From Massilia sp. Se16.2.3 (GTDB taxonomy: Bacteria > Pseudomonadota > Gammaproteobacteria > Burkholderiales > Burkholderiaceae_D): a DNA stretch of 64,000 nucleotides. Below the pieces are notes generated by a model. The model had not been told where the DNA came from, did not search any database, and saw only the letters and a list, made by a program, of their open reading frames with translations. Positions 1-9,341 of the stretch are shown in pieces (the stretch's first letter is position 1; the number at the start of each line of letters is the position of its first letter). The translations under genes and the position numbers were made by a program. The stretch is taken from the NCBI RefSeq assembly GCF_014171595.1, contig NZ_CP050451.1:4278001-4342000 (forward strand), written 5' to 3'.

Positions 1-614
1 ATCACGGTCGCCGGTCCGAAGCCGAAAGCGCTGCCGATCGCGCGCACGTTGGCATCGATATTCGCGTGGATGATCTCGACGCCCTTCGGCTGTCCGGTGG
101 AGCCGGAGGTGTACTGGAGGAAGGCGACAGCGTCCACACATGCCGCAAACGTGGGAGGCGTCGCCCGGCCGCCGCAGGCTTCTTCGCGCAGCAGCGGCGT
201 CGCACAGCGGGCGCGTTCGAGCGCGGCAGCCGTCGCTTGCTCGAGTTCGGGCGCGCATAACACCAGTGCAGGCGCGGCGTCCGCCAGCAGCGCCGCCAGG
301 CGCGCGCCATCGCGCGGCCGATGCGCCGGCGCCGCCGGCACCGCCACCGCGCCGGCAAGCAGGCAGGCAAGGAAGGCGACGACGAAATCGATTCCCGACG
401 GGTAGAGCAGCAGGACAGGCTCGCCGGGCTGCACGCGGTGGGCCAGGCGCGCCGCGAACGCATCCACCCGCGCGGCCAGCCCGGCATAGCTGATGTCCTC
501 GACCTCGCCGCTCTCGCGCAGGAAGCTGTAGGCGACGCGTTGCGGCGTGCGCGCAGCGTGCAGGCGCAGTTGCCCCGGCAGCGTGCGACTGTGCGGCTCG
601 CCCGATTCAGCCAC
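1..614 (-). CDS. Fatty-acyl-AMP ligase (AMP-binding enzyme), 3' part beyond the left edge
   Basis: The frame from a GTG at 614 reads as the N-terminal third of an acyl-adenylate-forming enzyme and runs off the window. About 204 residues are present. The ATP-binding P-loop motif YTSGSTGQPKGVEI lies near residues 170-183, preceded by the usual LLLYPSGIDFVVAFLACLLAGAVAVP core. The spacing and the run after GxPKGV (IIHANIDANVRAIGSAFGFGP) resemble fatty-acyl-AMP ligases rather than acyl-CoA synthetases; that subfamily call is inference because the diagnostic C-terminal part is missing. These enzymes activate fatty acids as acyl-AMP and load them onto carrier proteins. The start overlaps the end of the upstream PLP synthase gene by 8 nt, implying translational coupling and a shared pathway. 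Confidence 0.8.
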   Translation of the reverse strand, partial: MAESGEPHSRTLPGQLRLHAARTPQRVAYSFLRESGEVEDISYAGLAARVDAFAARLAHRVQPGEPVLLLYPSGIDFVVAFLACLLAGAVAVPAAPAHRPRDGARLAALLADAAPALVLCAPELEQATAAALERARCATPLLREEACGGRATPPTFAACVDAVAFLQYTSGSTGQPKGVEIIHANIDANVRAIGSAFGFGPATV

Positions 615-1985
615 GTGCACGCTCCCCGCGCCACGGCTGGCGCGACGGTTCCACGCCCAGCGCCGCACCGGCGCCGCCGACGCTGGCACCGATCAGGCGC
701 GCGCCGTGGCGCAGCTGCTCCGGCGTGTGCGCGGCCATGACCTGCAGGCGCAGGCGCGCGGCACCGAGCGGGACGCCGGGGAACTCGACCGCGTTGACGA
801 ACACGCCCGAGCGCGCCAGCGTGCGGCCCGCCAGGCGTGCCACCGATTCGCTGCCGATCCACAGCGGGACGATGGCCGACGGGATGCCGAGGCAGCGCAT
901 GCCGGTTTCGGCGAGGTGGGCACGCAGCGCGAGCGCATTGCGCAGCATGGCGGCGCGCAGCGTGTCGCCTTCGGCACCGGTGACGATGCGCAGCGCCGCC
1001 AGCACGCTGGCCGCCTGCAGCGGCGACAGGGCATTCGAGAACAGGTGAGGGGCCAAAAAAGCTGCAGCTGGCGCTTGACCGCGCGCGAGGCGCTGGCGAC
1101 AAAGCCTCCGTTCGACGCGAAGGTCTTCGAGAAAGCGCCCATCACGATGTCGACCTTGCCCAGCATGGACTGTTCGCCGACGCAGCCGCTGCCGCCCGGG
1201 CCGAGTGCTCCCAGGTCATGCGCCACGTCCACCAGCAGCGTGGCGCCGTATTCGCGGCACAGGTGCTGCATCAGCGGCAGGTCGGGCGCATCGGCATCCA
1301 TGCTGAACAGGCCCTCGGTGACGACCAGGATGCCGTTCTCGGGATCGCGGGCGCGGATCGCGGCCAGCAGTTCGCGCACGTGGCCCGTGTCGAGGTGGCG
1401 ATGCAGCAGCACGTTGCGGGTGGCGGCAGCGGCGCCCTGGCGCAGCGAGGCATGCGCCAGCTGGTCGATCACGACGTAGTCGCGGCCATTCACCAGCGCC
1501 GTGATGACCCCGAAGGCGGCGCCCCAGCCGGTCGGAAACAGGGTCACGTGTTCCTGCCGCAGCAGCGCGCCGAGCGCTTCCTCGAGCGCCAGCGAGTGGC
1601 GGCTGTTGCCAAGCAGGACAGCCGAGCCGGCGCTGTGCGGCCCGGATTCGTCCAGCGCGGCCATCGCGGCGGCGCGCACGGTCGGATGCGAGGCCAGCGA
1701 CAGGTAATCCTGCGAGGCGAAGTTGATGCCATGCGTGGCCGGCAGGATGCCGCCCTCCTCGCACACGCTCGCCTCCGGCGCCGGCGCACCGTCCACCGCG
1801 CGGGCATACTGCCAGACACCGTGCCTGGTGCGCAGCTGGCACCAGGCATCGAGCGCTTCGGTACGGCGCATCAGGTCGGCACCGCGCGGCTGCGCGAACT
1901 GGGCGACGCTGCCGCGCAGCGCGCCGCAAGCGCCCAACTCGGCAATATCGTCGTCCCGCTCGAAGACCGGGGTTTCTTCGTGCAC
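607..1985 (-). CDS. CqsA/AONS-like alpha-oxoamine synthase (PLP enzyme), frameshifted
   Basis: This fold-type I PLP enzyme resembles 8-amino-7-oxononanoate synthase and the autoinducer synthase CqsA. Such enzymes join an acyl thioester to an amino acid with loss of CO2. Visible motifs include NFASQDYLSLASHP, GSAVLLGNSRHSLALEEAL, the Asp segment LVDVAHDLG and the PLP-lysine motif FSKTFASNGGF. The chosen start is the GTG at 1985, preceded by an excellent AGGAGG six nt upstream. The frame breaks at about 1049-1060, next to an A6 run and a G4 run; the other frame resumes with APHLFSNALSPLQAA and continues to a stop at 607, so the complete product would be about 460 residues. It is followed by, and overlaps, the acyl-AMP ligase. 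The break may be a sequence error or real inactivation. Confidence 0.75.
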
Positions 1986-2027
1986 GGTACACCTCCTCGT
2001 TGACTGCTGATTGATCGGCAAGAACGT

Positions 2028-4562
2028 TCAGGCCGGGACGGGCGCCGCCAGCTGCTGCGCCTGGCGTGCCAGCAGCGCCCCGACCTGCTCGGGCGGCAGC
2101 GGACGGTGGAACAGGTAACCCTGGGCCTCGTCGCAGCGCATCGCGGCCAGGTCGGCCAGTTGTTCGGGCGTCTCGACCGACTCGGAAATCACTTTCAAGT
2201 CGAGCCGGTGCGCCATCGCCACGATCGCCTCGGCAATCGCATAGGAGCGCGTGCGCGGGCCCTGGCCGAGGCGGCGCACGAACAGGCCATCCATCTTGAG
2301 GATGTCCACGGGCAGCTCGGACAGGTAGTTCAGGCTGGAGTAGCCCGTGCCGAAGTCGTCGATCGAGACCAGCACCCCGGCCGCGCGCAATTCGCCCATG
2401 ATGCGGCGGTTGGCCTCGAGATCCTCGATCAGGATGCCTTCGGTGATTTCGAGGTCGATGCAGCCGGCGGGCAGGCCGGTTGCGTCGACGATCTCCAGCA
2501 CGCGCGCGGCGATGCCGGGGTGGCGCAGCTGGCGCGCCGACAGGTTCACGGCCGTCTTCACGCCCGGCAGGCCGGCATCGCGCCAGGCGCGGTTCTGGGC
2601 GCAGACGGTGCGCAGCACCCAGTCACCGATTGGGACGATCATCCCCGTCTCTTCGGCCAGCGGAATGAAGCGGCCCGGATCGATGCGCCCGTACACCGGA
2701 TGCTGCCAGCGCAGCAGCGCCTCGACACCCTCGATGCGGCGCGTGGCCAGGTCGACCTGGGGCTGGTACTCGATATACAGTTGGCCACGCGCGAGCGCGT
2801 CGCGCAGGCCGTTCTTCAGGGTCAGCCTTTCGTTATGCGGGGCGCAAGCCGCGCTCGAATACATGCGCACGCTGTTCTCGCCCCAGGCACGCGCGCTGCG
2901 CATGGCGATGTCGGCGCGCTTGAGCAGGGCATCGAGGTCGCAGTCCTCGGCCGGGTACAGCGCCACGCCGACCGACAGCGTGACGAAACAGTCGCGTCCG
3001 CCGGTGGCGAGCGGCAGCCCGAAGCGGTCGAGGACTTTCTCCGCCACCTGGCGCGCGTCGCCCTCGTCGGCCAGGTCTTCGAGCAGCGCGACGAATTCGT
3101 CGCCGCTCCAGCGCGCCACGGTGTCGCAGTCGCGCAGGCAAGCGCGGATGATGGCGCCGACCTGCACCAGCAAGGCGTCGCCGGCCTCGTAGCCGAGGGC
3201 ATCGTTGACTTCCTTGAACTTGTTGATATTCAGGAGCAGCAGCGCGACCGGACGGGCATTGCGGTCGGCCCGGTCCATCGCATGGCGCAGGCGGTCGCGC
3301 AGCAGGCGCCGGTTGAGCAGGCCGGTGAGCTGGTCGCAGCCCACGCCGTCGAGCATGCGCCCGACGCTGGCGCCCAGGTCCTCGCGTTCGTCCAGTGCAT
3401 CGGGCGCGCCGCCACGCAGGGCCAGCATTCCGGTGGCCTCGTCCTGGCCATGGCAGATCACGCGATTGCGCCCGCTCGACTTGGCGAGATACAGCGCCTC
3501 GTCGGCGCGGCCGACGGCCAGGCCGATCGCCTCGCCCATCTGGTACTGGGCCACGCCGATCGACACCGTCAGCGCGATCTCGCTGCCGCCCTCGACGCAG
3601 CGCAGGTTCTCGATCGCCACGCGCACGCGCTCGGCCAGCACCGGGGCCTCGGCCGGACCGGTTTCGGGCAGCATCAGGAGGAATTCCTCGCCGCCGTAGC
3701 GGCCGAAACTGTCGCTGGCGCGCACGTGCGCCTGCACGACCCCGGCAAAGGCGCGCAATACGGTGTCGCCCGCGCTGTGGCCCCAGGTGTCGTTGATGCG
3801 TTTGAAAAAATCGATGTCGAGCAGGCACAGGCAGAACGGACGGCCGCTCCTGTCGCTGCGTTCCTTTTCATGTTCGATCAGGCGCATCAGGTAGCGCCGG
3901 TTGTGGCTGCCGGTGAGCTCGTCGCGGATCGCCAGCTCGTTGATCGTTCCCAGCGCCTGCTCCAGCTTGACGAAGCCCTGGGTCTTGGACAGCTCGAACA
4001 GCAGCGCGAACACCAGCACCACCACGAACAGGCCCAGATGGCAGACCAGGTACAAGAGCGCCATGTCCGAGACCGGATGGGCCGGCAGGGCCGCCGCCGG
4101 CAGCGAATACAGCACGCCGGCCGCGCCGCAGCTGAGCGCCAGCCAGAACAGGGCGCTGGCCAGACCGCCGAGGAACATCGCCACCAGCGGCGCGGTGATC
4201 AGCCAGCTGGCGGTGGGCGCGCTGATCCCGCCCAGGTGGAAGCTGAGCCAGCTGAAATTGAAGAACAACGCGCACAGGAACAGTTCGCGCGCGGCCCAGA
4301 TGCTGCCGCTGGCGCGCAGCAGCATCGGAGCGGCGAGCATGAAGAGGCAGCAGGCGAGGATCTCGGCGGCGGCCGTGCCGAAGCCCAGCATCCCGTAGGC
4401 GAGCGCATAAAAGGGCCCCGCGGTGCCGGCCAGCAGCGTCGCGTTGACGACGTTCTCGGCGCGGGTGCGGACCGCGGCCGGCCCTTGCAGGATGGCGGCT
4501 GGAATGAACCAATGAGTTGCAACCAGGTAACGGTCGCTCCATCGCGCGCAGGTGCTGTTCAT
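2028..4562 (-). CDS. Membrane GGDEF-GGDEF-EAL protein (c-di-GMP turnover)
   Basis: The 844-residue protein has about six hydrophobic segments between residues 40 and 190, then two GGDEF domains and one EAL domain. Domain 1 (about 210-370) has an intact GGEEF at 290-294 and an RxxD inhibitory site at 281-284. Domain 2 (about 405-570) has SGDEF at 486-490 and its own RxxD at 477-480. The EAL domain (about 580-835) keeps EAL at 614-616 and DDFGTGYSSL at 735-744. It is therefore predicted to make and degrade c-di-GMP at the inner membrane. Two complete GGDEF domains in one chain are uncommon. Translation starts at ATG 4562 after AAGGACAT. It lies 42 nt upstream of the PLP synthase on the same strand, so read-through is possible. 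Confidence 0.9.
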   Translation of the reverse strand: MNSTCARWSDRYLVATHWFIPAAILQGPAAVRTRAENVVNATLLAGTAGPFYALAYGMLGFGTAAAEILACCLFMLAAPMLLRASGSIWAARELFLCALFFNFSWLSFHLGGISAPTASWLITAPLVAMFLGGLASALFWLALSCGAAGVLYSLPAAALPAHPVSDMALLYLVCHLGLFVVVLVFALLFELSKTQGFVKLEQALGTINELAIRDELTGSHNRRYLMRLIEHEKERSDRSGRPFCLCLLDIDFFKRINDTWGHSAGDTVLRAFAGVVQAHVRASDSFGRYGGEEFLLMLPETGPAEAPVLAERVRVAIENLRCVEGGSEIALTVSIGVAQYQMGEAIGLAVGRADEALYLAKSSGRNRVICHGQDEATGMLALRGGAPDALDEREDLGASVGRMLDGVGCDQLTGLLNRRLLRDRLRHAMDRADRNARPVALLLLNINKFKEVNDALGYEAGDALLVQVGAIIRACLRDCDTVARWSGDEFVALLEDLADEGDARQVAEKVLDRFGLPLATGGRDCFVTLSVGVALYPAEDCDLDALLKRADIAMRSARAWGENSVRMYSSAACAPHNERLTLKNGLRDALARGQLYIEYQPQVDLATRRIEGVEALLRWQHPVYGRIDPGRFIPLAEETGMIVPIGDWVLRTVCAQNRAWRDAGLPGVKTAVNLSARQLRHPGIAARVLEIVDATGLPAGCIDLEITEGILIEDLEANRRIMGELRAAGVLVSIDDFGTGYSSLNYLSELPVDILKMDGLFVRRLGQGPRTRSYAIAEAIVAMAHRLDLKVISESVETPEQLADLAAMRCDEAQGYLFHRPLPPEQVGALLARQAQQLAAPVPA

Positions 4563-4721
4563 ATGTCCTTGGTACGGCTTGGCAGCCGCATGGCGAATGA
4601 GGTCAAACGCCAGTGTAAAAAGGAAATTTTTTACAGACTTTATTTTTAAACAGATTCAACGCGGAAAAACATGCGCGCAACGCTTGACAAACAAAACGGT
4701 CGAGTTGGCGTGGGAGAAACT
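4563..4721. promoter_or_regulatory. AT-rich spacer before the GGDEF-EAL gene
   Basis: This 159-nt gap between the RlmN-like gene and the GGDEF-EAL gene contains an A/T-rich block around 4610-4670 that stands out from the GC-rich surroundings. It probably holds the promoter of the GGDEF-EAL gene, but no convincing -35/-10 pair could be fixed by eye. No gene is seen in it. Confidence 0.35.
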
Positions 4722-5740
4722 TCAGGCCTGCTTCAGGACGATCATGCGGCCTGCGCGCGCGCGCAGCTGGCCGCAGCCGCCATCGACCTCCTGCCCGGCC
4801 GAATCGCGCAGCTTGGTCAGTACGCCGCGGCCATGCAGGTGGGCGGCGATCTCCCGCGCGCGCTCCCAGCTCGGGCGGCGGAAAGCGAGGCCATCGATCG
4901 TGTTGTAAGGGATCATGTTGAGGATGGCGTACTTGCCACGCAGGAGAGCGACGATATTGTCCAGCTCATCCTGGCCGTCGTTCACCCCTTCCAGCAGGGT
5001 CCACTGGTACTGGATCGGATACCCGGTCTGGCGCGCGTAGCGCTCGCCGAACGCAATCAGTTCCTGGGGCGACAGGCGCGGCGCACGCGGCAACAGTTCG
5101 GCGCGCAGTGCCGGCTTGGTGGTATGCAGGGACAAGGCCAGCGCCGGCTTCACGCGCCCGGCAAGCAGGCGCTCGAAGGCGCGCGGGTCGCCGACGGTCG
5201 AAAACACCAGGTTCTTGTGGGCGATATTGCCCTCGATGCCCAGCAGTTCGATGGCCTCGAGCACATTGTCGAGGTTATGGGCCGGTTCGCCCATGCCCAT
5301 GAAAACCACTTTCCTCACGGGCCGCAGGCGCCGCGCCAGTACCCACGGGCGACGATCTCGCCGCTGGTCACTTGCCGCAGCAGCCCGTCGCGCCCGGTCA
5401 TGCAGAACTGGCAGCCGACCGCGCAGCCCACCTGGCTCGAGACGCACACGCCATCGCGCGGCAGCAGCACGGTTTCGACCGCCTGCCCGTCGGCGAGGCC
5501 TACCAGCAACCGGGCCGAGCCGTCCGCAGCCGGATGCTCGCTGAGCACGCGCGCCAGATCAGCCAGTTCCAGGTCGAGCGCGGGCAAGGCCTCGCGCACC
5601 GCCTTCGGCAGGTAATCCGCGGGGCGGCGCCGGCCGCGATCGTGCGGCGCGCCCTGCACCCAGTCGCGCAGTACGCGCGCCCCGTGCTCCGGCAGCGCGC
5701 CCAGGCTTGCCAGCCGTGCGCGGATCGCCTCGATGCGCAT
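4722..5740 (-). CDS. RlmN-like radical SAM RNA methyltransferase, frameshifted
   Basis: The product belongs to the RlmN/Cfr family, which methylates C2 (RlmN) or C8 (Cfr) of A2503 in 23S rRNA; RlmN also modifies tRNA. The radical-SAM cluster motif CAVGCQFC has cysteines at 106, 110 and 113. The catalytic pair is present: Cys99 seven residues before the cluster, and the cysteine of GGCGQLR near the C terminus. MGMGEP and STVGDP blocks are also visible. The frame breaks once at about 5337-5350: the first part runs to TSGEIVA and the second resumes with VLARRLRPVRKVVFMGMGEP. At about 340 residues it is shorter than E. coli RlmN (384). Its location next to apbC rather than in an ndk-rlmN-ispG context suggests a second paralog. 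It begins 16 nt after the apbC stop. Confidence 0.75.
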
Positions 5741-5756
5741 GGACTGGCGACCTGCG

Positions 5757-6845
5757 TCAGTCGTTCTTGACGACGATGCTCGGGAACTTCGCCGACATGT
5801 CCTTTACGCGCTCGGCCACCTTGACCGCCACCTTGCGCGCGATCTCCTTGTAGACGGCGGCTACGGCGCCGTCTGGATCGGCGACCACGGTCGGGCGGCC
5901 GGAATCGGTCTGCTCGCGGATCGACATCGTCAGCGGCAGCGCGCCGAGGAAGTCGACGCCGAAATCCGCGCACATCTTCTCGCCGCCGCCGTGACCGAAG
6001 ATCGCCTCGTTGTGGCCGCAGTGCGAGCAGATATGGGTGCTCATGTTCTCGACCACACCGATGATCGGAATGCCGACCTTCTCGAACATCTTGAGGCCCT
6101 TACGCGCGTCGAGCAGCGCGATGTCCTGCGGCGTGGTGACGATCACGGCGCCGGTAACCGGCACCTTTTGCGACAGGGTCAGCTGGATGTCGCCGGTGCC
6201 CGGCGGCATGTCGACGATCAGGTAATCGAGGTCGCGCCAGTTGGTTTGCTCGAGCAATTGCTGCAGCGCCTGGGTTACCATCGGGCCGCGCCAGACCATC
6301 GGCTCGTCCGGATCGATCATGAAGCCGATCGAGGACACTTGCACGCCATGGTTTTCCAGCGGCTCCATGGTCTTGCCGTCCAGGCTCTCCGGGCGTGCAT
6401 TAATGCCGAGCATCATCGGCTGCGAGGGGCCGTAGATGTCCGCGTCGAGCACGCCGACACTGGCGCCCTCGGCGGCCAGGGCCAGGGCCAGGTTCACCGC
6501 CGTGGTCGACTTGCCGACGCCGCCCTTGCCGGAAGCGACCGCGATGATGTTCTTCACGTTCGGCATCACTTTCAGGCCGCGCTGCACCGCGTGCGAGACG
6601 ATCTTGACCTGGACGCCGACGCTGACATTACCTACGCCGGGCAGCGCCTTGACCGCATTCACGGCGGCAGTGCGCAGCGAAGCGACCTGGCTTTTCGCCG
6701 GATAACCCAGCTCCAGGTCGAGGGCGACGTCTGGCCCCGTCACCTGGACGTTCTTGACCGATTTCGAGGACACGAAGTCCTTGCCCGTATTAGGATCGAT
6801 GACCTTTGCCAGTGCGGCCTTGACGTCGTCTGCAGTGATGCTCAT
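5757..6845 (-). CDS. apbC: Iron-sulfur carrier protein ApbC (Mrp/NBP35 family P-loop ATPase)
   Basis: This 362-residue cytosolic protein binds and transfers Fe-S clusters to apoproteins. An N-terminal DUF59-like domain (about 1-90, MSITADDVKAALAKVIDPNTG) precedes the deviant Walker A motif ASGKGGVGKST (about 105-115). The cluster-binding CSHC motif occurs in HICSHCGHNEAIFGHGGG (about 265-280). The open frame continues far upstream of this start, but the ATG at 6845 has a GGAGAAA ribosome-binding site and begins the family's conserved N terminus; the extension is antisense to metG. The gene diverges from metG and precedes the RlmN-like Fe-S enzyme, a plausible client. Confidence 0.92.
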   Translation of the reverse strand: MSITADDVKAALAKVIDPNTGKDFVSSKSVKNVQVTGPDVALDLELGYPAKSQVASLRTAAVNAVKALPGVGNVSVGVQVKIVSHAVQRGLKVMPNVKNIIAVASGKGGVGKSTTAVNLALALAAEGASVGVLDADIYGPSQPMMLGINARPESLDGKTMEPLENHGVQVSSIGFMIDPDEPMVWRGPMVTQALQQLLEQTNWRDLDYLIVDMPPGTGDIQLTLSQKVPVTGAVIVTTPQDIALLDARKGLKMFEKVGIPIIGVVENMSTHICSHCGHNEAIFGHGGGEKMCADFGVDFLGALPLTMSIREQTDSGRPTVVADPDGAVAAVYKEIARKVAVKVAERVKDMSAKFPSIVVKND

Positions 6846-6869
6846 GTGTTTCTCCAATGTGATGGGCGC

Positions 6870-6875
6870 AGTGTA
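6870..6875 (-). promoter_or_regulatory. Possible -10 element for apbC
   Basis: On the minus strand this reads TACACT, about 25 nt upstream of the apbC start in the 144-nt divergent apbC-metG gap. No good -35 hexamer is visible at the right distance, so the call is weak. Confidence 0.3.
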
Positions 6876-6953
6876 GCAAAAATTGACGAATCGGCTCTTG
6901 CCCGAATGGCAAATGCCGGTAAGCGCAGATAGGTTCTTGGAGCCATCCGCTGG

Positions 6954-6959
6954 TAAAAT
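6954..6959 (+). promoter_or_regulatory. Possible -10 element for metG
   Basis: TAAAAT lies 30 nt upstream of the metG ATG and just before a T7 run. The -35 position is poor. It is listed because the divergent gap must contain the metG promoter and this is its best -10 match. Confidence 0.3.
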
Positions 6960-6989
6960 GTTTTTTTCATCTAACTCATAGCGTCGACC

Positions 6990-9140
6990 ATGACCCGCAA
7001 GCTGTTCGTCACCACCGCCCTGCCCTACGCCAACGCCGCCTTCCACATCGGTCACATGATGGAGTACATCCAGGCCGATATCTGGGTCCGCTTCCAGCGA
7101 ATGCAGCGCGACGGAGACAAAGAGCGCCAGGTGCACTTCGTCTGCGCCGACGATACCCACGGCACGCCGATCATGATCGCCGCCGAAAAGGAAGGCCTGA
7201 GCCCGCAGGAATTCGTCGCCAGGATCGCCGCCGGCCGCCCACAGTACCTGGACGGCTTCCACATTGCCTTCGACAACTGGTACTCGACCGATTCGCCGGA
7301 AAACGTGGAACTCTCGCAGGGCATCTACCGCAAACTGGTTGATGCCGGCCTGATCGTCACGAAAACCGTCGACCGCTTCTTCGACCCGGTCAAGGGCATG
7401 TTCCTGGCCGACCGCAACATCAAGGGCGAATGCCCGAAATGCCACGCCAAGGACCAGTACGGCGACAACTGCGAAGTCTGCGGCGCCGCCTACCAGCCCA
7501 CCGAACTGGTCAACCCGTATTCCGTCTTCACCGGCTCGACCCCGGTCCTGAAGCCTTCCGAGCAGTACTTCTTCAAGCTGTCCGACCCGCGCTGCTTCCA
7601 CTTCCTGAAGGAGTGGCTGAACACCCCGGGCCGCCTGCAGCCGGAAATGGTGAACAAAGTGTCGGAGTGGTTGGGCGAATCCGGCGAAAAGCTGGCCGAC
7701 TGGGATATTTCCCGTGACGCACCCTATTTCGGCATCCCGATTCCGGACGCGCCGGGCAAGTTCTTTTATGTGTGGCTGGATGCGCCGGTCGGTTACCTGG
7801 CGTCGCTGAAGAACTATTTTGAAAAACAGGGCCTCGATTTCGACGCCTTCCTGAAAGACCCGAACGCGGAGCAGGTGCACTTCATCGGCAAGGACATCGT
7901 CTCCTTCCACCTGCTGTTCTGGCCCGCAATGCTGAACTTCTCGGGCCACCCGATCATCGACAAGCTGCGCGTCGCCGTCCACGGCCACCTGACGGTCAAC
8001 AACGAAAAGATGTCGAAGTCGCGCGGCACCGGCATTTCGCCGCTGCGCTACCTGGAACTGGGCATGAACCCGGAGTGGCTGCGCTATTACCTGGCCTTCA
8101 AGCTGAACGCGAAAGTGGAAGACCTGGACTTCAATGGCGACGATTTCGTGGCCCGCGTAAATAGCGACCTGATCGGCAAGTACGTCAACATCGCCAGCCG
8201 CTGCGCCGGTTTCATCACCAAGAAATTCGACGGCAAGCTGGCCGCGAACCTGTCGGAGTCGGCCCGCGGCTGGATCGCAAAGGCCTTGACGGTCGACGGT
8301 GTGGAACGCCAGGCAGGCATCGCCACCGCTTTCGAGGCCCGCGAATATGGCCGGGCGCTGCGCGAGATCATGGAAATCGCCGACGTCACCAACCAGTTCG
8401 TCGACGAGAACAAGCCCTGGCTGCTGGCCAAGGACGAGACCAGGGTGGCGGAACTGCACGAAGTCTGCACCGTCGCCCTGATCCTGTTCCGCCAGCTGAC
8501 GATCATGCTCTCGCCGGTGCTGCCGCAAGTGGCTGCGCGTGTCGCGGAATTCCTCGGCGACGCAGGCTTCAGCTGGGCCGACACCCAGGGCGAGGCCGTG
8601 ACGGGCGCCATGCTCGGCCGCACGATCGGCGCCTACAGTCACCTGATGCAGCGCGTGGATGCCAAGATGGTCGAAAACCTGTTCGACAAGCCGGCTCCGG
8701 CGGGCCCTGCCGCCGTCGTGACCAGCGCCGGCCTGGCCGAAGCCGCCCTGGCCCCGGAGCAATCCGCGACCGAAGCGGCCGATATCGAAGAACTCGCACC
8801 CGAAATCTCGATCGACGACTTCACGAAGATCGACCTGCGCGTGGCCCGCATCGTCAACTGCGAACACGTCGAAGGCGCCGGCAAGCTGCTGCGCCTGACG
8901 CTGGACGTTGGCGAAGGCCGCCACCGCAACGTGTTCTCGGGCATCAAGTCGGCCTACAAGCCGGAAGACCTGGTCGGCAAGCTGACCGTGATGGTGGCCA
9001 ACCTGGCGCCACGCAAGATGAAGTTCGGCGTTTCGGAGGGCATGGTGCTGTGCGCATCGAGCGCCGACGAGAAGGCGAACCCGGGCCTGTACCTGCTTGA
9101 TCCGATGCCGGGCGCCACCCCGGGTATGCGTATCAGGTAA
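6990..9140 (+). CDS. metG: Methionyl-tRNA synthetase
   Basis: MetRS charges tRNA-Met with methionine. The 716-residue protein is open throughout. The class I signature HIGH is in [10 protein letters not shown] (residues 16-25), the KMSKS loop is in [11 protein letters not shown] (about 337-347), and a four-cysteine zinc knuckle is in [17 protein letters not shown] (about 148-164). The C-terminal EMAP-II/Trbp111-like tRNA-binding domain begins at about 610 ([15 protein letters not shown]) and supports dimerisation. Length and domain order match the long, dimeric bacterial MetRS. The gene is divergent from apbC, as in many proteobacteria. Confidence 0.97.
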   Translation: MTRKLFVTTALPYANAAFHIGHMMEYIQADIWVRFQRMQRDGDKERQVHFVCADDTHGTPIMIAAEKEGLSPQEFVARIAAGRPQYLDGFHIAFDNWYSTDSPENVELSQGIYRKLVDAGLIVTKTVDRFFDPVKGMFLADRNIKGECPKCHAKDQYGDNCEVCGAAYQPTELVNPYSVFTGSTPVLKPSEQYFFKLSDPRCFHFLKEWLNTPGRLQPEMVNKVSEWLGESGEKLADWDISRDAPYFGIPIPDAPGKFFYVWLDAPVGYLASLKNYFEKQGLDFDAFLKDPNAEQVHFIGKDIVSFHLLFWPAMLNFSGHPIIDKLRVAVHGHLTVNNEKMSKSRGTGISPLRYLELGMNPEWLRYYLAFKLNAKVEDLDFNGDDFVARVNSDLIGKYVNIASRCAGFITKKFDGKLAANLSESARGWIAKALTVDGVERQAGIATAFEAREYGRALREIMEIADVTNQFVDENKPWLLAKDETRVAELHEVCTVALILFRQLTIMLSPVLPQVAARVAEFLGDAGFSWADTQGEAVTGAMLGRTIGAYSHLMQRVDAKMVENLFDKPAPAGPAAVVTSAGLAEAALAPEQSATEAADIEELAPEISIDDFTKIDLRVARIVNCEHVEGAGKLLRLTLDVGEGRHRNVFSGIKSAYKPEDLVGKLTVMVANLAPRKMKFGVSEGMVLCASSADEKANPGLYLLDPMPGATPGMRIR

Positions 9141-9239
9141 GCAAGACTTCGCAGGGTGCGCACGCCATTCGATGCCTGGCGCGCCCCGAAACCTGCCGCC
9201 ACCGCCCCTCGATAGCGTTCCAGGGGCGCGCGGCGGCGT

Positions 9240-9245
9240 TATAAT
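9240..9245 (+). promoter_or_regulatory. Probable -10 box for the FabMG-family gene
   Basis: A perfect TATAAT sits in the metG-9342 gap about 97 nt upstream of the start codon. At 17-bp spacing the -35 position reads GTTCCA (9217-9222), only 3 of 6 consensus matches. Predicted transcription begins near 9252, leaving a leader of about 90 nt. Confidence 0.45.
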
Positions 9246-9341
9246 GCCGTTTTTTTGAAGAAACATCGCAGCCAGGAATGTCAGCGGATGTGTCGCACGC
9301 TCCCGGATGCTCCTTCAAACCCCTTGTTAGGCAGATAATAA

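Noticed and set aside
607..1985. Assignment of the PLP synthase as the quorum-sensing synthase JqsA/CqsA
   Set aside because: No cognate sensor kinase or regulator is adjacent; it overlaps an acyl-AMP ligase instead, so only a family-level call is given.
2106..4649. 847-codon open frame antisense to the GGDEF-GGDEF-EAL gene
   Set aside because: The sequence is low-complexity (rich in Arg, Ala, Gly, His, Gln), lies opposite a clear multidomain gene and shows no family motif; it is a product of high-GC codon bias.
6846..9266. Roughly 800-codon open extension upstream of apbC, antisense to metG
   Set aside because: It has no ribosome-binding site or motifs and metG is unmistakable on the other strand.
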